Part shown: positions 39,961-48,156 of the stretch, in pieces
Position numbering within the stretch: the stretch's first letter is position 1
How the letters are laid out: every line of letters starts with the position of its first letter
Source of the DNA: a virus
IMG/VR virus record: IMGVR_UViG_3300046512_000107
Coordinates: 1-50,801 of that record
Reading direction: 5' to 3' (one strand)
DNA length: 50,801 bases
The notes under the pieces: model-generated
Told to the model about the DNA's origin: nothing
Database searches by the model: none
The model's input: the letters and a program-made list of their open reading frames with translations, nothing else
Program-made: the position numbers and the translations under genes

Positions 39961-41582
39961 GCTGCTTCCTTCTTCGGCTTCGGCACCGGACGGCCGTCTT
40001 CGGCGTCGGGATCGGTCTCGGCGTCGTCTTGCGGCAAGGGCACCGGCGCTGCGCCGCTACCTGCGAGGATTTCGGGCTCAAGAGCACCGGCTGCACGCGC
40101 CTTGTGTTCGATGATCCGCTGCTTCGTGGTCTGCTCGAAGTCGTCGCCACCGCGCTCGATGATTACCGCCTCAATCGTTCGGGCACCGAGGTTGACGGCT
40201 TCGGTCTCGGCCTTCCATTCCTTCAGCGGATCGAGCGAGATGCGCGCCGGACCAATCCACTGCGAGCCGGACCATGCGGCACGGCGAACCGGGTCTTCAT
40301 GGAAGCCGGGCGCAACGATCAGGCCGGTGTTGATGGCGTCGGACAGGAACCACTCGTAAACCGGCTGGCAGAAGTTACGGCACAGCCAGGTACGACGATC
40401 CTTGAAGAACTGCGCGGCCATTTCGAGCGCCGCGCGCGATGCACTGTAGCTCGCCGTGAAGTGCATCATGAGCAGTTCAAACGGGATCGCCAAAGCGACG
40501 CCGATCTGCCGCACAACGGCTTGGAAGAACGGATCGAAGTTGGACGTGTTGGCGGGCTGCGCGGTCTGAATCTCTTCGTCCGTGCCAATGTCAACGATGG
40601 TGCCGGAGCCCATCGTGACATCGTTCGCTCCCATGCCGGGGTACGCCCCCATCGGCGCTGCGCTGGCAATGCCGTCGTCGCCCGCCGTCTTCAGGAAGAC
40701 GGTGAAGAACGACGCCACGACAGCCTTCATCAACTCGGCTTCGGTGTAGCGGTCGAGTTGCTTCAGCAGTTCGATGACCGGGGCGAGTTGCGGCACGCCA
40801 CGGTTCTGACCGGGACGTTGACGGTCGAAGATATGGAGCACCATCTGCTCGCCGCTCTTCGCGCCGAACGCCGGGACTTCCTTGAAGCCGTACAACTGCG
40901 CGCCCAGCGAGTCGCCGGGGTGCTCGTTGAGAATGTAATAGGACACGGGAGCGCCGTCTTCGTCGATACGGACGCCATCGCGAACAAGGTAGTTGCCCTG
41001 TTCTTGGTTCGGCGTAGCGACGCGGTCGGCCTCGACGATGTCGATGGCGAGCGGCACAATGTTACGCTTGTGCTTGGGCGAGCGGCGCAGCGTGAACACG
41101 TCGCCGGACTCGAACGCCGAGTTGAAGACGAGGCCCTGAAGTTCGTAGAAGTTCTGCGTGGCCGTGATGTCGGCGCACTTGCTTTCGGCCCACAAGGCGA
41201 ACAGCGTCTCGGTGTTGCGCTCCCACGCTTCGGCCGCATCGTCGCTCAAGCCGAGCAGCTTGGCATTCAACTTGGCGCGCATGCGCAGGCCGGAGCCGAC
41301 GACGTTGATCTTCGAGGTCTGACGAGCGCCAGCCGCGATGGGATTGTTGCGAACAAGATCGCGCGAGCGAGCGCGCAAGGTCGTTAGATCGCCGAGACTG
41401 TCCGAGTCGGCCGATCCGGCGTTGGTGCGCCACGACTTCAGCGCCGCACGGCCGGAACGCGCACCGGCGTACTGGCCCACAGAATTGAAGGCGAGGCGAG
41501 CATGGTAACGCTTCTGCGCGAACGTCGGTGCGACGCTCGCAAGCATGCGATCCATAAAGTTCGGGGCGATGGGCTTGATCAC
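39957..41582 (-). CDS. B: Portal protein (lambda gpB)
   Basis: The 541-residue protein fits lambda gpB: SLGDLTTLRARSRDLVRNNP, IAAGARQTSKINVVGSGLRM, AFESGDVFTLRR, and HIFDRQRPGQNRGVPQLAPV, followed by FTASYSASRAALEMAAQFFK. It forms the dodecameric ring for DNA entry and tail attachment. It overlaps the protease gene by four bases. The C terminus is Pro/Asp-rich. Confidence 0.95.
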   Translation of the reverse strand: MIKPIAPNFMDRMLASVAPTFAQKRYHARLAFNSVGQYAGARSGRAALKSWRTNAGSADSDSLGDLTTLRARSRDLVRNNPIAAGARQTSKINVVGSGLRMRAKLNAKLLGLSDDAAEAWERNTETLFALWAESKCADITATQNFYELQGLVFNSAFESGDVFTLRRSPKHKRNIVPLAIDIVEADRVATPNQEQGNYLVRDGVRIDEDGAPVSYYILNEHPGDSLGAQLYGFKEVPAFGAKSGEQMVLHIFDRQRPGQNRGVPQLAPVIELLKQLDRYTEAELMKAVVASFFTVFLKTAGDDGIASAAPMGAYPGMGANDVTMGSGTIVDIGTDEEIQTAQPANTSNFDPFFQAVVRQIGVALAIPFELLMMHFTASYSASRAALEMAAQFFKDRRTWLCRNFCQPVYEWFLSDAINTGLIVAPGFHEDPVRRAAWSGSQWIGPARISLDPLKEWKAETEAVNLGARTIEAVIIERGGDDFEQTTKQRIIEHKARAAGALEPEILAGSGAAPVPLPQDDAETDPDAEDGRPVPKPKKEAA

Positions 41583-41785
41583 AGCGGAATCACCCGCTGA
41601 ATGCGGACGCCACCGCGCTGTTGCCGTTCAAGCTGTTGCTTCAGCTTCGTGGCGCGAGCGTCGAGGGTCTTCAGGTCCGCGCGCCAGAGTTCACGATCCT
41701 TGATCGTGTACCGCTGACCATTGGACTCGACTACGCCAATGGCCTTCAGGGTCTCTTCAAGCTGTTCTTCGATGCTCTTTGCCAT
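41579..41785 (-). CDS. Head-tail joining protein W (lambda gpW)
   Basis: The 68-residue protein resembles lambda gpW in size and pattern (LEETLKAIGVVESNGQRYTI, then DRELWRADLKTLDARATKLK and a basic tail). gpW stabilises packaged DNA and prepares the head for tail joining. Its start codon lies inside a 9-bp inverted repeat (41783-41806), and late motif copy 4 is just upstream. Confidence 0.88.
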   Translation of the reverse strand: MAKSIEEQLEETLKAIGVVESNGQRYTIKDRELWRADLKTLDARATKLKQQLERQQRGGVRIQRVIPL

Positions 41786-41837
41786 GTCCCGAAGCTACGG
41801 GACATGAGCGCATCGAAAGAGACTGATCGGATAGCCT
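41783..41837 (-). promoter_or_regulatory. Late motif copy 4 and palindrome over the gpW start
   Basis: AGACTGATCGGATAGCCT at 41820-41837 is the fourth copy of the 18-bp late element. Closer to gpW, CATGTCCCG (41783-41791) and CGGGACATG (41798-41806) are perfect 9-bp arms with a 6-base loop, and the gpW ATG lies within one arm. The repeat could act as an RNA hairpin or as an operator for the adjacent helix-turn-helix gene. Confidence 0.65.
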
Positions 41838-41844
41838 GAGAGGG

Positions 41845-42102
41845 CTACTTACGGTCGAAGATCACCACGTCATCGGGGGGAACAGCGCCGCCGAGATACG
41901 TGCGGATCAGCATGACGACGGTGCCGGACGCGGCGGTCTTGCCGCGCTCCATGTTATAGACGTGATCGTCGCCGTGATCCTCCGACAAGCCAAGGGCTCG
42001 CGCCATTTCCTTAGCCGTCAGCGGTCCACCGCCCGGCTTCCACATAGCGCCCAACTTCGCGCGGGCTTCCTTGATCTCGTCATTCGTCATCTTGTGAGCC
42101 AT
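41845..42102 (-). CDS. XRE-like helix-turn-helix protein within the packaging module
   Basis: The 85-residue protein (NDEIKEARAKLGAMWKPGGG, LTAKEMARALGLSEDHG, VYNMERGKTAASG) has an XRE/MqsA-like helix-turn-helix. It lies between terminase and gpW, an unusual place for a regulator. The ATG at 42102 is the best start; an upstream frame overlaps the terminase end. It may control the late operon through the palindrome just downstream, but this is inference. Confidence 0.82.
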   Translation of the reverse strand: MAHKMTNDEIKEARAKLGAMWKPGGGPLTAKEMARALGLSEDHGDDHVYNMERGKTAASGTVVMLIRTYLGGAVPPDDVVIFDRK

Positions 42103-42115
42103 AGCGCGGTTCCGT

Positions 42116-44062
42116 CTATCTTTCAACGCCACGGGAGCGGATGCGGCGACGGCCCGTCGCGGGGGCGGCGGACGGCTCTTCCTGTGACGAGGGATTGCTG
42201 CTCACGTTGACCGGCGCGCGGTTCATAAGGTTTGCAGCAGCGGCACGGAGGGCCATGATCCGGCGTTCCATGTTGATCCCCAGCGAGAGGCGCGCGGCGA
42301 TGTTATAGACGCGCAGATCGAGCGGTTCGTTACGGGCTTGAACCTTGTGCCACTCCTTGACAGTGAAGCCCTTCTTATCGACCTTCAGGATGGCCTTTTC
42401 AGCCGTGAGGCCGTCGAAGAACTTCTTGTCGTAGTGCTCCTGCAACGGATAATGGCAGTAGCCGGGGCCGGGTTCCTTCAGTTCGAGGCGCTTGTAGTGC
42501 ATATCCTTGCCCTGATCGACGCCGAGAATGAAGATCGTGACGTTCTTGCCCTTGTGCTGCGTGCCCTTGGCAGGCCAGATCGGTCGGTTCGCGCCGGAGC
42601 GTCCGAAAATGCCATACACTCTTCGGACAAGGCGCGTGCGCACGAAATTGTAGACATGCTGCGTGAAGTGACCGCCCGCGTCGATACAGGACGCCTCCAC
42701 GCGCATAACGATGCCGGACGGATGATTGAACGTCCGCAGCAACGCTTCATCGACCACTTCCCAAAAGCCCGGCGTATTCGGCACGCCATAATGGACCTTG
42801 TAGTCGAGCGACCACGACTCGTCGTCGAGCCCCCAGCCAACCCATTCGATTTCGGCGCGGTCATCCTGAATGTCAACGGCCGCAGTGATCGCGCCGACGC
42901 CAGCCGGAAGCACGACAGCGGCGTCATACTCTTCACGACGCTCATAGATCGAGTCAGGGTTGGCGCGCTCGCCACGCTCTTCCCACGTCTCTGCAAGGCG
43001 CGTGTTGACCCACGTCTTCAATCGCTCGGGATGCTTTCGCACATTAACGAAGTCGCGCGCCATCTCGCCGAGCGCGCGCCAGGGCGAAGCGATACGGTTG
43101 AGATGGAAGCCTGCATGGCCCTTAACTTCGGGCTTCGTCGCGATCCATCGGCCGCGCGAGATTGCCTTCAGGCGCTCGGCTTCGGACCAACCGTGATCGC
43201 ACGCTTCGCCGGTGTCGGGATCGGTGTATTCGCAATGATACTTGGCGGCCATCGGATTGTCGGCCGGCCACCGTACTTGCTTCCACTTCAAATGTTGCCA
43301 ATGACCGCACTTCGAGCACGCGACGAAGTAGCGGCGCTGATCGCTTTCCTCGAACGACGACTCAATTCGCGACGCGCCCTTGATGGTCGGCGTCGATACG
43401 AGAGCGATCTTGCGATTCCAGAACGTCGTGGTTCGCTCGATAGCGAGCGAGACCGGGTCGCCTTCCTTGCCTGCGCTCGCCTCATAGCGATCCACTTCGT
43501 CGCAGAGCAGAATACGGATAGGACGCGACGCGAGCGATGCAGGCGAGTTCGCGCCCGCCATCGTGATATGACCGCCGGGATACTTCTTGTGAAGGATCGT
43601 GTCTTCGGAGTCGCGCGCGTTGTGCCCGATCTTCTCGGCGAGTTCCTTCGTGTCGCGGATCATCGGCGCGAGACGATCCTTCGAGTATGCTTCGGCCATC
43701 TGCAACGTCGGTTGCAGGATGAGCATCGGGCCGGGGTCGAGATGCGCGTGGAAGCCGACGACGTTATTGATGACTTCGGTCTTCACGGTCTGCGCAGCGA
43801 CCATGCACGTTACGATCTCGATCTCGGGATCGGCGAACGCGTCCATGATGCCGCGCGACGGCTCAACGCGCGCAGTAGACCACTTGCCGGGTTCGCTGGA
43901 CGCTTCAGGAGACAGATAGCGGTATTCGTCCGCCCACTCCGAAACAGTCAGCTTCGGAGGCGGGCTAAACGATTGAGAGATGATCTCGCGAACCTGCGCG
44001 CGAAGCCGCGCCTCATAGCGCGGATCGGCAGTGTATTCGCCGACGACCGCGACGCTATGCAT
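42116..44062 (-). CDS. A: Terminase large subunit (lambda gpA)
   Basis: The 648-residue protein is a lambda gpA-type terminase: KLTVSEWADEYRYLSPEASS, the ATPase segment CMVAAQTVKTEV, IRILLCDEVDRYEASAGKEG as Walker B region, and cysteine pair CSKCGHWQHLKWKQV. The C-terminal half carries the nuclease domain (AAVDIQDDRAEIEWVGWGLD). It cuts and pumps phage DNA into the head. gpA-type enzymes use cos sites, so a cos site is expected in this genome. Confidence 0.95.
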   Translation of the reverse strand: MHSVAVVGEYTADPRYEARLRAQVREIISQSFSPPPKLTVSEWADEYRYLSPEASSEPGKWSTARVEPSRGIMDAFADPEIEIVTCMVAAQTVKTEVINNVVGFHAHLDPGPMLILQPTLQMAEAYSKDRLAPMIRDTKELAEKIGHNARDSEDTILHKKYPGGHITMAGANSPASLASRPIRILLCDEVDRYEASAGKEGDPVSLAIERTTTFWNRKIALVSTPTIKGASRIESSFEESDQRRYFVACSKCGHWQHLKWKQVRWPADNPMAAKYHCEYTDPDTGEACDHGWSEAERLKAISRGRWIATKPEVKGHAGFHLNRIASPWRALGEMARDFVNVRKHPERLKTWVNTRLAETWEERGERANPDSIYERREEYDAAVVLPAGVGAITAAVDIQDDRAEIEWVGWGLDDESWSLDYKVHYGVPNTPGFWEVVDEALLRTFNHPSGIVMRVEASCIDAGGHFTQHVYNFVRTRLVRRVYGIFGRSGANRPIWPAKGTQHKGKNVTIFILGVDQGKDMHYKRLELKEPGPGYCHYPLQEHYDKKFFDGLTAEKAILKVDKKGFTVKEWHKVQARNEPLDLRVYNIAARLSLGINMERRIMALRAAAANLMNRAPVNVSSNPSSQEEPSAAPATGRRRIRSRGVER

Positions 44063-44246
44063 CGGGCCTCCGCTTATAGGCGAAGCAACGCATGCGCGCG
44101 TCAGTCTGCGATGCGTAGTGGATGGACTCCACCTGATTGCAGACGCCGTTCCAATCGCCTTCCTGCTTCCAGCCGGTGCATGCTTCGCAGCTATTAGGGG
44201 GCCACTTCATCCATGACGGCTTGAATGGCGTACTATCATTCGACAT
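44055..44246 (-). CDS. Small cysteine-containing protein between terminase subunits, 63 aa
   Basis: The protein starts MSNDSTPFKPSWMKWPPNSC and has four cysteines (CEAC, GVC, RCF), suggesting metal binding or disulfides. It overlaps the small subunit gene (11 bases) and the large subunit gene (8 bases), supporting translation. I do not recognise the family. It may be a packaging accessory protein. Confidence 0.68.
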   Translation of the reverse strand: MSNDSTPFKPSWMKWPPNSCEACTGWKQEGDWNGVCNQVESIHYASQTDARMRCFAYKRRPDA

Positions 44247-44814
44247 CGTCTTCAGTTTCTTCTTCGGTAGGTTCAATGAGGGTCAGTTCTTCAGCGCCCT
44301 CAATGGGCTCGTCCGCGAGCGCCTTGATCTCGTTGAGTGCTTCGAGGATCAGGGTCTCGATAGTGTTGACGATCCTCTTCGTGGCTTCAGGCTCGCCGAC
44401 TTCGAGATGCACGGTCGGGCGGACCTTGGACGGAATGCCGAGCAGTCGAGCGCGAGCGTTGGCGATCTCATTCGAGATGACCTTCAGGATTTGCGCGACA
44501 GGCCGCAGCAACTCCATGTTCTTCGCGAGGTCGAGTTCGGCGGTCTTCGCGCGAGCAACTTCGTAGCGCAGCTTGGCTTGGTCGATAGTGATAACCTCGC
44601 CATCTTCCTTGATGGTTGCGGCGACCTTCGCCTTCACTTCGCCGCGCTCGCGCGCGAGCAGCCAACGCAGGACGTGCTCGGTGTCGAACTCGAATGACAC
44701 GCCGCGCGTGCCATGCTTCGCAACCGGGCAACCGGCTTCAACCCATGCGGAGACGGTCGGCAGCGAGTAGCCGAACGTCTCCGCGAGTTCTTGCCGGTTT
44801 ACGATCTTGCCCAT
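44236..44814 (-). CDS. Nu1: Terminase small subunit (lambda Nu1-like)
   Basis: The 192-residue protein opens with a winged helix-turn-helix (VNRQELAETFGYSLPTVSAW, then VEAGCPVAKHGTRG), as in lambda Nu1. A helical oligomerisation segment (YEVARAKTAELDLAKNMELL) and an acidic C terminus (EEETEDDVE) follow. It binds the packaging site and recruits the large subunit. It overlaps the NUDIX gene by one base. Confidence 0.9.
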   Translation of the reverse strand: MGKIVNRQELAETFGYSLPTVSAWVEAGCPVAKHGTRGVSFEFDTEHVLRWLLARERGEVKAKVAATIKEDGEVITIDQAKLRYEVARAKTAELDLAKNMELLRPVAQILKVISNEIANARARLLGIPSKVRPTVHLEVGEPEATKRIVNTIETLILEALNEIKALADEPIEGAEELTLIEPTEEETEDDVE

Positions 44815-45233
44815 TAGGCGGCTTCCAACATGGTCACGGAGAAGCCGCTACCGTCGAGGGCGAGAGGGATCAGCCAACGCAGGTTCGGCACGCACTGACT
44901 GAAGACGTATTCCGACATAGCGGCGGCACAGACGATCTCTTCGCCGACATCGTTGCAGTCGTCGAAGCGGGGGAGGTCGGCGACAGTCGCCTTGAAGAAG
45001 TGGACGATGGAGTTTTGGCCCTTGATCGAAACGAAATGCTGCCAGTCAGCATGATCGTTGCCGGTCTCTTCCTTCCACTCGCGGCGCATAGCGAACAGCG
45101 GCGTCTCTTCGTTCGGCTCGATCTTCCCGCCGATGCCGTTGAGCTTGCCAGCCTGCCAGCGCGGCTTCAGCTTGCGAACCAAGGCGACGTTACCGAACTC
45201 GTCGAACATGAACCCAGCGACATAAGCCTGCAT
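44814..45233 (-). CDS. NUDIX hydrolase
   Basis: The 139-residue protein has a NUDIX box, GGKIEPNEETPLFAMRREWK followed by EETG, with one extra residue between the first Gly and the REWxEE part compared with the standard spacing. NUDIX enzymes hydrolyse nucleoside diphosphate derivatives such as oxidised dNTPs or ADP-ribose. The ATG at 45233 overlaps the kinase stop; a GTG directly before it is an alternative. With the kinase it forms a nucleotide-related pair at the head of the late operon. Confidence 0.88.
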   Translation of the reverse strand: MQAYVAGFMFDEFGNVALVRKLKPRWQAGKLNGIGGKIEPNEETPLFAMRREWKEETGNDHADWQHFVSIKGQNSIVHFFKATVADLPRFDDCNDVGEEIVCAAAMSEYVFSQCVPNLRWLIPLALDGSGFSVTMLEAA

Positions 45234-45817
45234 CACGCCACCGCCATGCGGGAGTGACGGTCCACCATGAACTCGACAAGGCTATCGATCTGGCGGTTCG
45301 TGTCGGCAATCTGACCTTCGCGATTGATGATCTGCCAAGTAGCGACAAGCTTTGCCTGCTCCCGCTCGGTGCGATGCTCCAGATTGGGATTGGAGCCAGG
45401 TCGAAGGATCTCCGCGATAATGCCGCCCATGTTCACGACGGCGTCGCCTTCGTTCGGATGACGGCAATCCTCGAACACGACGCGGTTCGGCTGCTCCACC
45501 CAAAGCTTGTCGGTCTCGGTGCCGATCCAGAAGTTGGGGGACATCCAGTCGCGGCCCCAATGACCGCCGAGCCCTTCCATTGCGTGCCGGGGGGACTTGC
45601 CGCCCAGCCACACGGTCGGACTCTCCTTCAGGTCGCCGTCGATCATGCGCTCGATGGTGTCGGCGTCGCAGCCACGATAGCGCAGGTAGGCGCGCAGCAT
45701 GTCCTTCAGGGCTCCCGCCCAGCGGCCACGAACAAACCCGTGACGCTCGATCAGGCGTTCCGCAAACACGGTCGTCTTGCCGGAACCGATGAGGCCCTTG
45801 ATGCCGATAACGATCAT
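45233..45817 (-). CDS. Deoxynucleoside monophosphate kinase-like protein
   Basis: The 194-residue protein has Walker A GLIGSGKTT (8-16), then KSPRHAMEGLGGHWGRDWMS and VVFEDCRHPNEGDAV, which match phage dNMP kinases of the T4 gp1 type. It would phosphorylate dNMPs to dNDPs for phage DNA synthesis, perhaps with relaxed specificity. It is the first gene of the late operon, preceded by a 120-bp leader containing late motif copy 5. Confidence 0.88.
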   Translation of the reverse strand: MIVIGIKGLIGSGKTTVFAERLIERHGFVRGRWAGALKDMLRAYLRYRGCDADTIERMIDGDLKESPTVWLGGKSPRHAMEGLGGHWGRDWMSPNFWIGTETDKLWVEQPNRVVFEDCRHPNEGDAVVNMGGIIAEILRPGSNPNLEHRTEREQAKLVATWQIINREGQIADTNRQIDSLVEFMVDRHSRMAVA

Positions 45818-46392
45818 TCCAAATGCTCCGTTGAGAGCATCCGGTGTAAAGCCGTATAGTTTTCTTTCGAGTCTGTTTCAGTATCCCTACCAAAACCGGC
45901 GTTAGGCCGGAAAACATAGGGTTTTCGTGGGATCGCTAGGGGCTACCGAAATAGCCTTTTGGAACAACAAGTCACTTCAAATTTTCCATATCTAGACAGG
46001 GGTCGGGGTCGCGCGTCACCCGCAGGGGCAGGGGCGTCGAAAGTACCTTTTTTCTATAGAATGGCCGATTTGTAGAAAGTAATGCTTTGTCAAGCGGGAT
46101 CGGAGAGAATTTCTCTCTTTTCTTGAACGATTAGGCTCGTTTCGGCCTAATCCTGCGGTTGTGAAACGCTCCTGTTTTCGGCGCTTTTAGTGCGCTCGGC
46201 GACAGTCAACCGGCTGAAACTATTGGGCTTTTTCCCGTTTGCGTTTCGATCTCTCTGATTTTCACAGTCTTTATAGCGTTCGCAAAACACTTTTGTGGTT
46301 CGCGCGCCAACGCATTGATATCGCAAGGTTTTAGCGCCTTGCGGTGCATCCGGGCCGTCATTTGCTGCGCATTCCGGTCTGAAGCCGGTTTC
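45818..46392. other. Intergenic control region with likely late promoter and possible cos
   Basis: No gene is supported in this 575-bp stretch between divergent operons. It contains late motif copy 5 (45940-45957), a short GC hairpin CCGGC-GCCGG near 45895-45909, the G-rich tract around 45998-46040 (GGGGTCGGGGTCGCGCGTCA), and a GAGAGAA-T-TTCTCTC palindrome at 46103-46117. A minus-strand TTGACA occurs at 46093-46088 but without a convincing -10. Because the terminase is lambda-type and lies just downstream, cos is likely here; I cannot place it. Confidence 0.5.
45940..45957 (-). promoter_or_regulatory. Late motif copy 5 upstream of the dNMP kinase gene
   Basis: GGGCTACCGAAATAGCCT aligns without gaps to the other four copies (TAGCCT retained, GGACC changed to GGGCT). 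It lies 123 bases upstream of the first late gene. Here the element is also an inverted repeat, GGCTA-TAGCC. Confidence 0.5.
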
Positions 46393-46444
46393 TATCCGTC
46401 GAATCGATTGACAGATTTCAAAATCAACGGTTATTGACGGATAC
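46393..46444 (+). promoter_or_regulatory. Repressor-type operators and promoter of the ardA operon
   Basis: TATCCGTCGA at 46393-46402 is identical to the right-operator arm at 7932-7941. The stretch 46424-46444 matches 7072-7092 at 17 of 21 positions, including TGACGGAT. A perfect -35 TTGACA (46408-46413) lies between them, with TATTGA or TTATTG as weak -10 candidates around 46431-46437. The phage repressor therefore probably controls this operon. Confidence 0.72.
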
Positions 46445-46481
46445 ACGCCGGATGCACCGGCACGCACAACGGAGCGAACCA

Positions 46482-47204
46482 ATGCACGCCAACCTGATCA
46501 ACGAATACCGCCGTATCCGCCACACTTGGCATGGGCGCGCAAGCATGGCGCTTGCAGTGGCGCGCAAAGCCATTGCGACTGGCGCAACCTCTCCCGTTGG
46601 CTACCCGTCATTCCTTCCCGGCAATGGCATTGGTGCGCCTTTCCAGTGCGCCAGCGAGCCTTGCCGTTGGGTTGAAAAGCCAGCCGATTACGGCTTGCGC
46701 TTCGTTGGTTTCGCCGATGACGTTGCCGCGCGTTCGATCCGTCATACCGGATGGTTTGTAGGCGACGAATGCGGAGAGAAAGCGCGCGGCGTTGTCTTCC
46801 AGTTGCCAGCCCGTAACGGCTCGCCCGTGTTCGTCGCTGGCATTGCGGACCCGTACAACGATGGCCCGGCAATTGTCGCCTTCACACACACGACGGACGA
46901 CGCGACCACGGCCGCGATTTGGGCTGATCAGATTGCCGAGTCATACGCGGACGAAGAGCGCGATAATCAGCGCGTTACCAGCGCACGCATTCGCTTTGAT
47001 GAACTAGCGGACAACGTCGCGCAGGTGCGCAAGTGTTCTCTGTCGCTCATTCGCGAGATTAAGCAGTCGGGAACTTTGCGGCCAGCCGTGTGTGCGGCAC
47101 TCCGCAAAGCCGTTGTTGAGCAAATCGAGTTTATCCGCGCCATGCGCACCGAACGCGCCGACATCGCGCACGCCTTCTCAAGCCATGCCGCTTGGAACGC
47201 CTAA
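46482..47204 (+). CDS. First gene of the ardA operon, unknown function, 240 aa
   Basis: I do not recognise a named family. The ATG at 46482 has GGAG at seven-base spacing. The protein begins MHANLINEYRRIRHTWHGRA, has a cysteine pair (QCASEPC), a beta-rich centre (GVVFQLPARNGSPVFVAGIA), and a helical C terminus (DNVAQVRKCSLSLIREIKQS). The segment IWADQIAESYADEERDNQR suggests a conserved helix. As the first repressor-controlled gene of an operon with ardA, an early anti-host or anti-defence role is possible. Confidence 0.78.
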   Translation: MHANLINEYRRIRHTWHGRASMALAVARKAIATGATSPVGYPSFLPGNGIGAPFQCASEPCRWVEKPADYGLRFVGFADDVAARSIRHTGWFVGDECGEKARGVVFQLPARNGSPVFVAGIADPYNDGPAIVAFTHTTDDATTAAIWADQIAESYADEERDNQRVTSARIRFDELADNVAQVRKCSLSLIREIKQSGTLRPAVCAALRKAVVEQIEFIRAMRTERADIAHAFSSHAAWNA

Positions 47205-47255
47205 TCCCTTTTCCTTCCCGCTTACCTCTTCAGATACTAATCAAGGACTCACACA

Positions 47256-47819
47256 ATGCGTATTTATGCCGCTTGTCTCGCTTCGTATAACAATGGCGTT
47301 TTGCATGGCGCTTGGATTGACGCCAGCGACGACGTTGACGCGATGCAGGCTGAAGTTTCCGCCATGCTGCGCGCGTCGCGCTTCCCCAACGTCACCGTAA
47401 AGCATCCCGACACTGGCGAGTCCGTGCCGTCCGCTGAAGAATGGGCAATCCATGATCATGAGGGATTCGGCGAACTATCCGAATATGCCGGACTCGCAAA
47501 GGTCGCCGAGATTGTCGCGCTCAATGACGTTGCGGACGATCATGATATTCCGCTTGCCGTGCTTCAGGAAGCAATGAGCGACGCGGGGGCGGATGCAGAC
47601 CGCGCGGACGAATTTATCAGCGACCGTTACAGGGGGCACGCTGATACATGGGCCGATTTCGCTGAAGAGTTCATAACCGAAACGAACGATATGAGCGCCA
47701 TCCCCGAATGGCTGCAAAACCATATCGACTGGCAAAGCGCGGGCCGTGAGCTTGAGATTTGCGGCGACTTCAACGGCATTCGCCACGACGGGCAACTCTA
47801 CATTTTTTGGAATCACTGA
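47256..47819 (+). CDS. ardA: Antirestriction protein ArdA
   Basis: The 187-residue protein matches ArdA: RIYAACLASYNNGVLHGAWI with DAS, EVSAMLRAS, the EEWAIHDHEGFGEL segment, and acidic helices to the end. ArdA proteins mimic B-form DNA and block type I restriction enzymes, so they act when phage or plasmid DNA enters a new cell. My count gives 37 Asp/Glu against 10 Arg/Lys, consistent with DNA mimicry. The start has AAGGA upstream. Confidence 0.93.
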   Translation: MRIYAACLASYNNGVLHGAWIDASDDVDAMQAEVSAMLRASRFPNVTVKHPDTGESVPSAEEWAIHDHEGFGELSEYAGLAKVAEIVALNDVADDHDIPLAVLQEAMSDAGADADRADEFISDRYRGHADTWADFAEEFITETNDMSAIPEWLQNHIDWQSAGRELEICGDFNGIRHDGQLYIFWNH

Positions 47820-47820
47820 C

Positions 47821-48153
47821 ATGACGAAAACCTATTCCCCGCGTCGCGCTACAGCGCGTTGGTTAGATGGTGACTGCCCGCAAGGCGTGCTTTGCATCTT
47901 GGACGCTGGCCCATCCGTCAATGACCGATGGACGGTTGTTTATGCTGATCCAGTGCGCGCCGGTACGTTCGCGCAAACCGTGCTCGGATATCGCGGAATG
48001 TGTGACACGCCTTTCGCCCCGCATGGTGTCGGGATGTATGGCGAACTAGACGCCTATCAAGTCGCCGCGCTTAGGCGTCGCCAGCGGTCCGCCAAATGGT
48101 CCGCCCTTCCTGAAGATTGCAAGCGCGCTGTGCGCAATGATTTGGAGTCCTGA
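47821..48153 (+). CDS. ardA-linked hypothetical protein, 110 aa
   Basis: The ATG at 47821 lies one base after the ardA stop. The protein starts MTKTYSPRRATARWLDGDCP and has a compact alpha/beta pattern with WTVVYADPVRAGTFAQTVLG and GMCDTPFAPHGVGMYGELDA. I do not recognise an enzyme motif. Tight linkage to ardA suggests expression at the same early time. Upstream in-frame residues shadow ardA and are excluded. Confidence 0.75.
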   Translation: MTKTYSPRRATARWLDGDCPQGVLCILDAGPSVNDRWTVVYADPVRAGTFAQTVLGYRGMCDTPFAPHGVGMYGELDAYQVAALRRRQRSAKWSALPEDCKRAVRNDLES

Positions 48154-48156
48154 TCA

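Noticed and set aside
37168-40359. Long plus-strand open frame (1063 codons)
   Set aside because: It is antisense to the capsid, decoration and protease genes, all of which have clear family motifs; no independent ribosome site or motif was found.
42443-42451. CAACGGATA inside the terminase gene as a repressor operator
   Set aside because: A single 9-base match inside coding sequence, with no promoter nearby, is expected by chance in 50 kb.
45998-46040. G-rich tract as a defined cos site
   Set aside because: The location fits lambda-type packaging, but no recognisable cosN or repeated cosB boxes could be delineated.
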